A stretch of DNA of 64,000 bases from Blastococcus sp. TBT05-19. GTDB taxonomy: Bacteria; Actinomycetota; Actinomycetes; Mycobacteriales; Geodermatophilaceae. Numbering within the stretch: the stretch's first letter is position 1; the number at the start of each line of letters is the position of its first letter. Below are positions 57,339 to 64,000 of the stretch, piece after piece. Made by a program: the position numbers and the translations under genes. The stretch is from assembly GCF_003319095.1 (NCBI RefSeq), contig NZ_QOHI01000002.1, positions 62,001 to 126,000 on the forward strand, written 5' to 3'. The notes beneath the pieces are model-generated. The model made no database searches, was not told the DNA's origin, and worked only from the letters and a program-made list of their open reading frames with translations.

Positions 57339-58427
57339 TCAGCCGGCGATGCGCCGGGCCCCGGCGTAGCCGCCGACCGAGTCCACCGCGGCGACCTTGA
57401 CGACGTCGCCCGAGGTCGGGGCGTGCACCATCTGGCCGTTGCCGATGTAGATGCCCACGTGGCTGATCGGGCGGCGGAAGAACACCAGGTCGCCCGGCTG
57501 CAGCTGGTCGCGGGAGACCGGCTGGCCCACGGTGGCCTGGCTGCGGCTGGCGCGCGGCAGGTTGACCCCGGCCGCCTTGTAGGCGAACGAGGTGAGCCCC
57601 GAGCAGTCGAAGGCGCGGGGGCCGCTCGCGGCCCAGACGTAGGGCTTGCCGCGCTGCGCCATCGCGGTGTCGACGGCGACCTGCGCCGCCCGGCTGTTCG
57701 CGACCACGGGCGCCGCGGGGGCCGGCGCCGACCGGTCGTCGCGGCTGGCGCGCGTCTCCTCGGCCCGCTCCTCGACGGCGGGCTCGGCGGGGTGCGCGGC
57801 CGCGGCCACGGCGGCCTGCCGCTCCTGGGCGCTGAGCTGGTCGAACTGGGCCCGGAACTCGTCGACCTGCTTCTGCAGGTCGGCCTGCTGGGCGGCGACG
57901 GCGTCGTAGGTGGCCTGCGCGTCGGTCGCGGACTGCTGCGCGGCGGCCTGCGCCTGGGCGGCGGCGACGTTGGCGGCGGCGGCGCGCTCGACGATGCCGG
58001 TCTGGTGGCCGGCGATGGTCTGCAGGGTGGTCACCCGCGACACGAACTCGTCGGCCGAGCCGCTGACCATCATCGCCTGGAACGAGTTCATGCTGTCGCC
58101 GGTGTAGGCGGTGCGGGCGACCGCGCGCACGGACTGCTGCGCTGCGGCCAGCTCGGCGGTGGCCCGCTCCAGCTCGGCACCCGCGGCGACCGCGGCGGCC
58201 TGCTGGGTGGCCAGCGTGTCCCGGGCCTCGTTGAACTTCTCGGTGACGACCTCGAGCGCGTGACCCCGCTCGGCGACCATGCTGGCCGCGTCGGCCGACG
58301 AGGTCGGGGCACCCGGCTCGGCGGAGGCCGGCGCGGTGGCGAGCAGGATGCCGACGGTGCCGGCGAGGGCGATGCCGGCCCGGCGCGTGGTGGCGCGGCG
58401 GGCGGACGTGCGCAGGGGGGACGCCAT
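57339..58427 (-). CDS. Secreted NlpC/P60 (C40) peptidoglycan endopeptidase
   Basis: A 362-residue cell-wall hydrolase. A signal peptide (residues 1-37, ending APASAEP), a long coiled coil (about 55-215, AERGHALEVVTEKFNEARDT and on), a Pro/Ala linker and the NlpC/P60 domain with Cys275 (FDCSGLTSFAY), His323 (SHVGIYIG) and His335 (MVHAP). It is the RipA-like layout that cuts peptide stems between D-Glu and the third residue. The coiled coil probably autoinhibits or anchors to a FtsEX-like partner; none lies nearby. A good promoter is 180 bp upstream, leaving a long structured leader. Confidence 0.92.
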   Translation of the reverse strand: MASPLRTSARRATTRRAGIALAGTVGILLATAPASAEPGAPTSSADAASMVAERGHALEVVTEKFNEARDTLATQQAAAVAAGAELERATAELAAAQQSVRAVARTAYTGDSMNSFQAMMVSGSADEFVSRVTTLQTIAGHQTGIVERAAAANVAAAQAQAAAQQSATDAQATYDAVAAQQADLQKQVDEFRAQFDQLSAQERQAAVAAAAHPAEPAVEERAEETRASRDDRSAPAPAAPVVANSRAAQVAVDTAMAQRGKPYVWAASGPRAFDCSGLTSFAYKAAGVNLPRASRSQATVGQPVSRDQLQPGDLVFFRRPISHVGIYIGNGQMVHAPTSGDVVKVAAVDSVGGYAGARRIAG

Positions 58428-58600
58428 CGTGCGGCGACTCTCCGATCTCGTCGTGCAGGAGTCATCGGCCGAGGTGGACTGGTCCGTCTCGGCAGGACGC
58501 CGTGCTGTGGTGGCCGGGCCCTGCCCCTGCCGACGACGGCGGAGCGGCTCCCGACATCCGGCGCCTGTCACCCGGGAAGTGACTGACAGGCCTCGCGGAT
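58428..58600 (-). promoter_or_regulatory. Long structured 5' leader of NlpC/P60 gene
   Basis: About 170 bases between the predicted start of transcription and ATG. It contains CCTGTCA/TGACAGG (about 58563-58593), GGAGC/GCTCC and CCGAT/ATCGG hairpins. Cell-wall hydrolase genes in actinobacteria often have a c-di-AMP (ydaO) riboswitch at this place, but I could not match its consensus. Confidence 0.35.
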
Positions 58601-58606
58601 GCACTC

Positions 58607-58636
58607 ACCGTAGGGGCCGTGACCCGGCCGTGACAA
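58607..58636 (-). promoter_or_regulatory. Promoter of NlpC/P60 gene
   Basis: Minus strand TTGTCA (58636-58631), 18 bp, TACGGT (58612-58607); near-consensus for the main sigma factor. Confidence 0.65.
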
Positions 58637-58757
58637 TGCCCTGAAGAACATTTGTGTAATTCGATGTGCGCGCTGAGTCACATGGGTCGGGCGGCAGCCG
58701 GTGGTCCGGCGGCGCGCCCCGGTTTCGGCCCGGCGCCCCGGAGGCACTGACCGGTGC

Positions 58758-58937
58758 ATGGACCTCCGCAAGCCCCTGCTCGCCCTCGCCCTCGCCGGAT
58801 CCCTGGTCGCCTGCGGCGACAACAGCGACCTGGAGCGCGGCGAGACGAACTGCGACTCGACCTCCGACCAGGCCAGCAACCCGAACGACGCCAGCTGCGA
58901 GGAGACCGGGTCGAACGACGGCAACAGCAACCCGTGA
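58758..58937 (+). CDS. Very small lipoprotein (59 aa)
   Basis: A 59-residue protein: signal peptide with lipobox (LLALALAGSLVACGD), leaving about 40 mature residues rich in Asn, Ser, Asp, Glu with two more Cys (ETNCDST and DASCEET) that could form a disulfide. GGAGG lies 14 bases before the ATG. No family recognised. Confidence 0.65.
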   Translation: MDLRKPLLALALAGSLVACGDNSDLERGETNCDSTSDQASNPNDASCEETGSNDGNSNP

Positions 58938-59019
58938 CCGCGGCCCGGTGACGCCGGGTCCCGAGGGCGGCGAGCCCACCTCCCCCAGCCGGCCCCGGTC
59001 CCGCCCTACCGTCGTCGCC

Positions 59020-59850
59020 GTGCTCGCCACCGTGATCGCCGGGGTCAGGGCCGGCCTCGTGGGCCGGGACCTCGCCCTGCTCGCCGCGGGGCTGACCTTC
59101 TACGCCGGCATCGCGATCGTCCCGCTGCTCGTGCTCGCCTTCGGGCTGACCGCGTGGCTGACGTCCGCGGAGCGGGTCCAGGAGCTCGGGCGGCGGCTCG
59201 CCGAGCTGCTGCCCGGGGAGCTGGGCGCACCGGACGCCGTCACGCGGCTGGTCGATGCGGGCGCAGGGTTGACCCCGCTCGGCGCGCTGCTGGCGCTCCT
59301 CCCCATGTCGCTGTACGGCGAGGGCCTGCGGCGGGCCCTGCTGCGCTTCAGCGACCGCGCCGACCGGATGACCGGCTGGCGGGGACGGCTCGCATCGCTG
59401 CCGCTGCTGCTGCTGACGCCCGTGCTGCTCTACCCGCTGCTGCTGGCCGCGGCCGCGATGGCCGACCTCGCCGAGCGCGGCGGCCTCGCGGGCACCCTCG
59501 GGCAGGTGGCCGTGGGCTTCTACTCGGTCCTCGCGGCCCTGACCCTGCCGATCGCGTTCGGCTTCCGCGTCGTCGCCGGCGTCCGGGTGCACCTGCGCGC
59601 GCTCGTCGTCGGGGCGCTGTTCACGGCTGCCTGCCTGTCCGGCTTCCTGCAGGGCTTCGTGCTCTTCCTGTCCCTGCCGCTGGACCTCGGCGCACCCTTC
59701 GGCGGGCTGGACGTCGTCGGCGGCGTCGTCGCCCTGGGGCTGTGGCTCTTCCTGCTGCACCTGGTCCTGGTGGTCGGGTGGCTGGCCACCCGCGCCCTCG
59801 ACGAGTTCTGGACCGCCCCGGCCGGTGTGCCCGCCGCACCGGGGCGGTAG
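59020..59850 (+). CDS. YihY/BrkB-family membrane protein
   Basis: A 276-residue protein with about six membrane helices and the family motifs DLALLAAGLTFYAGIAIVPLL and MSLYGEGLRRALLRF. The family was once called RNase BN; it is now thought to act in export or envelope function. GTG at 59020 has TACCGT 7 bases upstream and yields the family N-terminus; an in-frame GTG at 58948 would add 24 low-complexity residues. Confidence 0.87.
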   Translation: MLATVIAGVRAGLVGRDLALLAAGLTFYAGIAIVPLLVLAFGLTAWLTSAERVQELGRRLAELLPGELGAPDAVTRLVDAGAGLTPLGALLALLPMSLYGEGLRRALLRFSDRADRMTGWRGRLASLPLLLLTPVLLYPLLLAAAAMADLAERGGLAGTLGQVAVGFYSVLAALTLPIAFGFRVVAGVRVHLRALVVGALFTAACLSGFLQGFVLFLSLPLDLGAPFGGLDVVGGVVALGLWLFLLHLVLVVGWLATRALDEFWTAPAGVPAAPGR

Positions 59851-59860
59851 GAACGGGGGC

Positions 59861-60871
59861 ATGCCCGACTCGATGCTGGCCGGCCGGCTCAACGTGCGCA
59901 CCCGTGAGTTCGTCGTCAAGGAGGTGCCCCGGCCCACGCCCGGCCCGGGCGAGGTGCTGATCAAGGTGGCCGCCGCCGGGATCTGCCTGTCCGACGTGCA
60001 CCTCATCGAGGGGCAGCTCTCCCCGCTCTTCCTCGACGGCGACGAGGTGACCCTGGGCCACGAGGTCGCGGGCACCGTGGCCGAGCCGGGCGACGGCGTC
60101 ACCGGGTGGGCCGAAGGGGCACGCGTGCTGCTCCAGGCCGGCGAGCTCAAGGGCGACTGGGTGCACACCCGCGGCGTCGACTACGACGGCGGCTGGGCCG
60201 AGTACGCGCTCGCGACGGCGGACACGCTGGTGCCGGTGCCCGACGACCTGCCGCTGGAGCAGGCCTGCATCGTGCCCGACGCCGTCTCCACCCCGTGGGC
60301 CTCGATCGTGCGGACGGCGCAGGTGCGCCCGGCCCAGCCGGTCGGCGTCTGGGGCATCGGCGGGCTGGGCGCGCACGCCGTCCAGCTGCTCCGCCTGGCC
60401 GGCGCCGCCCCGATCGTCGCCGTCGACCCGGTGCCCGCGGCCCGGCAGCGCGCGCTCGACTTCGGCGCCGACCTGGCGCTGGACCCGTCCGACGACATCG
60501 CCGCCCGCGTCCGCGAGCTGACCGGCGGGGCCGGTCTGGCGTACGCGTTCGACTTCGCCGGGGTGGAGGCGGTGCGCGAGCAGGCGGTGCGCTGCCTCGA
60601 GCGGGACGGCGGCCTGGTGCTGGTGGGCCTCACCGACCAGCCGCTGTCGATCCGCAACGGCACGCAGTTCAGCTACTTCGGCCAGCGGATCCTGGGCCAC
60701 TACGGCTCCGATCCGGCGCACGTGGTCGAGCTGGTGGACCTGCTCCGCCACGGGCGGCTGGACCTCTCCCGCTCGATCTCCGGAACCCTGCCGCTGACCG
60801 AGGCGGCCGAGGGCGTGGAGCGGCTGGCGCACAAGCAGGGCGACCCCATCCGGCTGGTCCTCACCCCCTGA
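59861..60871 (+). CDS. Zinc-dependent alcohol dehydrogenase-like (MDR) oxidoreductase
   Basis: A 336-residue medium-chain dehydrogenase. The catalytic zinc Cys is in AAGICLSDVHLIEG, with GHEVAGTV His/Glu. The Rossmann site is VWGIGGLGAHAVQLLRLAG. The four-Cys structural-zinc lobe of classical ADHs is missing: the segment LLQAGELKGDWVHTRG has no Cys. Substrate unknown. Coenzyme probably NAD(P). ATG at 59861. Confidence 0.85.
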   Translation: MPDSMLAGRLNVRTREFVVKEVPRPTPGPGEVLIKVAAAGICLSDVHLIEGQLSPLFLDGDEVTLGHEVAGTVAEPGDGVTGWAEGARVLLQAGELKGDWVHTRGVDYDGGWAEYALATADTLVPVPDDLPLEQACIVPDAVSTPWASIVRTAQVRPAQPVGVWGIGGLGAHAVQLLRLAGAAPIVAVDPVPAARQRALDFGADLALDPSDDIAARVRELTGGAGLAYAFDFAGVEAVREQAVRCLERDGGLVLVGLTDQPLSIRNGTQFSYFGQRILGHYGSDPAHVVELVDLLRHGRLDLSRSISGTLPLTEAAEGVERLAHKQGDPIRLVLTP

Positions 60872-60911
60872 CCCCTTGCGCGACGGGCGCGGTCCGGGCC
60901 AGCCTGCCGGG

Positions 60912-61478
60912 GTGGGAGGTGCCCGGACCGCGGTGCTGGTCGCCGTCGTGACCTGCGCACTGGCCGGCTGCGCGCCGGCCGGCGCCGGGGACGACGGGCC
61001 GCCCCTCCCCGGGCCGGAGCCGTACCCCGAGGAGGTGCTCGAGCTCCCGCCCGTGACCGGGGAGATGCACGCCGTCCTCGACGAGGCCCGGGCACGCTGG
61101 GGCGACCACCCCGACTTCGGGCAGCCGGAGATCAGCCTGGACCGGACGCTGATCGTCCTGCGCTGGCACGGTCCACCGCCGGCCGAGCTGACCGCCCTCG
61201 TCGAGGGCCGTGCGCACCCGGACTTCGACGTCCGCCTGGACCGGACGCCCTTCCGGGACAGCGAGCTGTCGGAGGAGGCCGGTCGCCTGGTGCGCGAGCA
61301 CAGCGGCGTGGTCCACACCGCGTGGCCGCGCACCGGCGGGGACGGCGTCGGGCTCGGCATCGACCCCTCGGTCGCCGGCGACGACGTCGTCGCCGCACTG
61401 GACCGGCTCGGCATCACCAGCCGGTTCCCGCTCTTCCCCGAGGCGTCGTCGCCCCCGGTGGCGATCCCGGCCGGCTGA
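60912..61478 (+). CDS. Lipoprotein, unknown
   Basis: A 188-residue lipoprotein: short signal peptide with lipobox (VAVVTCALAGCAPA), then a globular domain of alpha/beta character (FGQPEISLDRTLIVLRWHG) without a recognised family. GTG at 60912 has CAGCCT 6 bases upstream. Its stop is 2 bases from the convergent acVLRF1 stop. Confidence 0.8.
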   Translation: MGGARTAVLVAVVTCALAGCAPAGAGDDGPPLPGPEPYPEEVLELPPVTGEMHAVLDEARARWGDHPDFGQPEISLDRTLIVLRWHGPPPAELTALVEGRAHPDFDVRLDRTPFRDSELSEEAGRLVREHSGVVHTAWPRTGGDGVGLGIDPSVAGDDVVAALDRLGITSRFPLFPEASSPPVAIPAG

Positions 61479-61480
61479 GC

Positions 61481-62146
61481 TCAGGCGCGGTCGCCCGGCT
61501 CCACGATGTGCACGTCGACCGCCCGGAACTGCTTCGGCGTCTCGAGCAGCACCGCCTTGGTGGGCTCCCCCACCTCGAGGAACGCGTCCCGGCGCAGCGC
61601 GGCGAGCGCCCGCAGCTTCGGCTCGCCCAGCACGTCGTCGACGAGTCCCCGGTCGCCGCCGGTGAACAGCGCCTCGAGCCCGTCCAGGTGCGGCAGGAGC
61701 ACCCGCGCGGCGGTCTCGACCGCGTGGTCGACGACGGCATCGGTCTGGTTGGACCGCCGCCGGGCGAACCGCTGCTGCGACCAGCCACCGGCGGCCGTGC
61801 GGCCCTGCACCTGGCGGGCATCGACCTTGGAGACGACGAGCGCCTCGCCGTCGAACACGCCCACCGCCCACCGGCCGCGGCGCACCAGCAGCACGGCGGC
61901 GCGGTGGTCCCGCCCGGCGGCCGCGGTGAAGCTCGCCAGCAGCGGGGCCTCCGGCGTCCAGCCGAACGGCGCACGCAGCGTGACCGCCGTGGTGTCGGCG
62001 CAGGTGAGGGCCAGCCCGTCCGCCGCGGGCAACACCTCGGTGAAGGCCCCGTGCCGGGTGGCGACGCCGTCCAGCCAGCGGCCCAGGCGCGCGGGGGCGA
62101 CGCCGAGCTGCCGGCCGCCCCCGGCAGCCGGCCGTGGCCGGGTCAC
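61481..62146 (-). CDS. acVLRF1-type peptidyl-tRNA hydrolase / release factor
   Basis: A 221-residue protein of the VLRF1 (Vms1-like eRF1) clade. The catalytic-loop region is AAGGWSQQRFARRRSNQTDAV, with GG followed by Gln124/Gln125 in the place of the eRF1 GGQ. In eukaryotes Vms1/ANKZF1 cuts peptidyl-tRNA on stalled 60S subunits; the bacterial homologues (acVLRF1 in actinobacteria) are proposed to do the same on 50S subunits. GTG start lies 4 bases after the MFS stop, so the two genes are co-transcribed. No RqcH or other RQC gene is in the window. Confidence 0.85.
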   Translation of the reverse strand: MTRPRPAAGGGRQLGVAPARLGRWLDGVATRHGAFTEVLPAADGLALTCADTTAVTLRAPFGWTPEAPLLASFTAAAGRDHRAAVLLVRRGRWAVGVFDGEALVVSKVDARQVQGRTAAGGWSQQRFARRRSNQTDAVVDHAVETAARVLLPHLDGLEALFTGGDRGLVDDVLGEPKLRALAALRRDAFLEVGEPTKAVLLETPKQFRAVDVHIVEPGDRA

Positions 62147-62150
62147 CGGC

Positions 62151-63419
62151 TCAGCCGGCCAGCGCGGGTTCGGACGCGTGCTCGGCGGGCACCCGCAGCA
62201 ACCGCTGGAAGAGGGCGACGACGATCGCGGCGACCCCCGCGGCGATGGTGGCCACCACGAACGCGGTGTTGGCGCCGTGCACGTCGACGAGCTTGCCGGC
62301 CACCGAGGCGCCGAGCGCGACGCCCAGACCGAGGGCCGTGCCGATCCAGGTGAAGGCCTCGGTCACCACGGCGCGGGGGACGAGCAGCTCGGCGAGGGTG
62401 AAGGAGCTGATCAGCGACGGCGAGACGGCGATCCCGGCGACGACCACGAACGGCACCATCACCCAGACGTCGTCGACCAGCAGCAGCGGCACGGTGAGCA
62501 CGGTGAGCACCGCCAGGGCGACCGCCAGCCTCCGCCGGAGGGGGACGCGCCAGTGCACGGCGCCCCAGCCGATGCCGCTGGCCATCGACCCCACCGCGAG
62601 GCCGGCGATGAGCACGCCGGAGAGCGCCATGGCGTCCTTCTCGTCGGCGAAGGCGACCAGGGCGATCTCGAGCGTGCCCAGGATGGCGCCGACCGCGGCC
62701 CCGACGACGAACAGCACCCGCAGTCCGGGGGTGCGGATCGCGGAGGGCCCCTGCCGGCTGGCGTGCCCGTGCGGCTCGGGCTCGGTGCGGCGCTGGGCGG
62801 CGAAGAGCAGGCTGCCCACGGTGGCGAGGGTGAAGGCCGTGACGACACCGGAGGTGGCGTGCCCCGTGGTGGAGAGGAAGGTGACCAGCACCGGGCCGAC
62901 GATGAAGACGAACTCGTCGACGACGGACTCCATGGACAGCGCCGTGTGCAGCCGGTGGCTGCCGCGCAGCAGGTGGGTCCAGCGGACGCGGATCATCGAG
63001 GAGACGGGCGGGATGCACGCCCCCGCCAGGCCGGCGGAGACGAAGACGATCCACAGCGGCCACGCCTCGCGCACCGAGAAGAGGAAGACCAGGCCGGCGG
63101 AGACGAAGACGGCCAGCACCGGCAGGAGCACCCGGCGCTGGCCGTGCGTGTCGGCCCACCGGCCGAGCAGCGGTCCGGCGGCCGCCGTCGTCACGGCACC
63201 CACGGCCGCGACCGCGCCCCCGAGGCCGTAGGAGCCTGTCTCGGACGCCACGAGCAGCACCGAGCCGAGCCCGACCATCGACAGCGGGAGCCGGCCGACG
63301 AATGCGGCGAGCACCATCGGCAGGGCGTGCGGGGTCCTGAGGACCTGCAGGTAGGGGTTCGCCACGAGCGGCAGAGCCTCCGTCACACGTAGTGGGGCAC
63401 CCGCCACGCTAACCGACAC
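62151..63419 (-). CDS. MFS transporter
   Basis: A 422-residue, 12-helix major facilitator: N-terminal VANPYLQVLRTPHALPMVLAA, GPLLGRWADTHGQRRVLLPV between helices 2 and 3, and a hydrophilic central loop (QRRTEPEPHGHASRQGPSAIR). It is of the actinobacterial exporter type; substrate unknown. Start uncertain between GTGs at 63419 and 63407. It precedes acVLRF1 by 4 bases. Confidence 0.87.
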   Translation of the reverse strand: MSVSVAGAPLRVTEALPLVANPYLQVLRTPHALPMVLAAFVGRLPLSMVGLGSVLLVASETGSYGLGGAVAAVGAVTTAAAGPLLGRWADTHGQRRVLLPVLAVFVSAGLVFLFSVREAWPLWIVFVSAGLAGACIPPVSSMIRVRWTHLLRGSHRLHTALSMESVVDEFVFIVGPVLVTFLSTTGHATSGVVTAFTLATVGSLLFAAQRRTEPEPHGHASRQGPSAIRTPGLRVLFVVGAAVGAILGTLEIALVAFADEKDAMALSGVLIAGLAVGSMASGIGWGAVHWRVPLRRRLAVALAVLTVLTVPLLLVDDVWVMVPFVVVAGIAVSPSLISSFTLAELLVPRAVVTEAFTWIGTALGLGVALGASVAGKLVDVHGANTAFVVATIAAGVAAIVVALFQRLLRVPAEHASEPALAG

Positions 63420-63463
63420 CGGTCGGTCCCGCGTCGTGCGGCGCTGTGGCGTCCTGCAGCACG

Positions 63464-63501
63464 GGCGAGGCCCGGAACCCCTCGGGGTCCCGGGCCTCGC
63501 C
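63464..63501. terminator. Terminator of pckG
   Basis: A 17-bp inverted repeat (63464-63480 with 63485-63501, one mismatch), 16 bases beyond the pckG stop. Confidence 0.85.
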
Positions 63502-63516
63502 GGTCAGCTGTGCTGG

Positions 63517-64000
63517 TTACGAGAGCCGGCTCTTGAGGATCTCCAGCTCGTCCCACATGGTCGTGGGGAGCTTGTCGCCGAACTTCTCGAACCACTCGGT
63601 GATCTGCGGGATCTCCGCCTGCCACTCGTCGGGCTTGACGGCGAGCGCGGCCTCGACCTGCTCGGGCGTCATGTCCAGACCGGAGACGTCGAGGGAGTCG
63701 ACCGTGGGCACGTGGCCGACGGGGGTCTCGACGGCGGCGGCGGTGCCCTCGAGGCGCTCGACGACCCACTTCAGCACGCGGCTGTTCTCACCGAAGCCCG
63801 GCCACAGGAAGCCGCCCTCGTCGTCCCGGCGGAACCAGTTGACGTAGAAGATCTTCGGCAGCTTGGTGGCGTCGGCCTGCTTGCCGGTGTTCACCCAGTG
63901 GCCGAAGTAGTCGGCGGCGTTGTAGCCGATGAAGGGCAGCATGGCGAAGGGGTCGCGGCGGATGACGCCGACGGCGCCGGTCGCGGCGGCGGTGGTCTCC
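63517..64000 (-). CDS. pckG: Phosphoenolpyruvate carboxykinase (GTP), C-terminal part
   Basis: The last 161 residues of PEPCK; the 5' end is beyond the window. [64 protein letters not shown] and the Met/Glu-rich C-terminal helices are those of the GTP-dependent class, which converts oxaloacetate to PEP in gluconeogenesis. Ends in LEILKSRL. Terminator follows. Confidence 0.94.
   Translation of the reverse strand, partial: ETTAAATGAVGVIRRDPFAMLPFIGYNAADYFGHWVNTGKQADATKLPKIFYVNWFRRDDEGGFLWPGFGENSRVLKWVVERLEGTAAAVETPVGHVPTVDSLDVSGLDMTPEQVEAALAVKPDEWQAEIPQITEWFEKFGDKLPTTMWDELEILKSRLS

Noticed and set aside
58428..58610. A c-di-AMP (ydaO) riboswitch named outright
   Set aside because: Position and downstream gene are right, but I could not align the conserved core, so it is listed only as a structured leader.

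Overview
This is a very GC-rich, gene-dense actinobacterial chromosome segment. The gene content points to a soil or rock actinomycete, most like Geodermatophilaceae (Blastococcus, Geodermatophilus, Modestobacter). The clues are HspR/HAIR heat-shock control, an EtfD-type iron-sulfur reductase, a FadE5-like acyl-CoA dehydrogenase, an Lrp-linked bkd operon, an acVLRF1-type release factor, a GTP-type PEP carboxykinase and several c-di-GMP proteins. The family placement is inference. I see no prophage, insertion sequence, CRISPR array or rRNA. One tRNA gene (Gly, CCC) is present.

Layout. 0-1.4 kb: two small membrane proteins. 1.4-10.1 kb: protein quality control, with clpB and the dnaK-grpE-dnaJ-hspR-marR operon, both behind HAIR-type operators, enclosing an ohrR/ohr peroxide pair. 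10.2-11.4 kb: an AbiEi-like/nuclease-fold gene between two copies of a palindromic repeat. 11.7-17 kb: etfD, a DUF389 protein, an MFS exporter and dcd. 17-26 kb: a secreted subtilase, a PAS protein plus soluble chemoreceptor, tRNA-Gly, a GGDEF-EAL protein and a two-component pair. 26-33 kb: a type III PKS/methyltransferase/DUF3140 set, five very small acidic proteins, a TetR regulator, a LapA-like protein and the acyl-CoA dehydrogenase. 33-38 kb: an MHS transporter divergent from 3-hydroxybutyrate dehydrogenase and a GAF-PucR regulator, then a conserved protein of uncertain role. 38-44 kb: a lipoprotein, a tyrosine phosphatase and two tandem paralogous sensor diguanylate cyclases. 44-51 kb: a 49-residue protein, an SRPBCC protein, an AGE-family epimerase and the E1alpha-E1beta-E2 dehydrogenase operon divergent from an Lrp regulator. 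51-64 kb: a secreted peptidase, an M42 aminopeptidase, a flavoprotein, a serine hydrolase, an NlpC/P60 cell-wall hydrolase with a long leader, a YihY protein, an alcohol dehydrogenase, lipoproteins, an acVLRF1 release factor, an MFS transporter and the C-terminal part of pckG at the right edge.

Functional links visible in the DNA. etfD (11.7 kb) and the acyl-CoA dehydrogenase (30.7 kb) are consecutive steps of beta-oxidation electron flow, and their promoters share the same operator-like palindrome. The bkd-type operon and its divergent Lrp gene share a perfect 10-bp inverted repeat. About seventeen genes have a (T/C)AnnnT hexamer 5-7 nt before the start codon and no Shine-Dalgarno sequence, so leaderless transcription looks common; I used this signal to choose several starts. 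c-di-GMP signalling appears in three proteins, all with an RxxD product-inhibition site.
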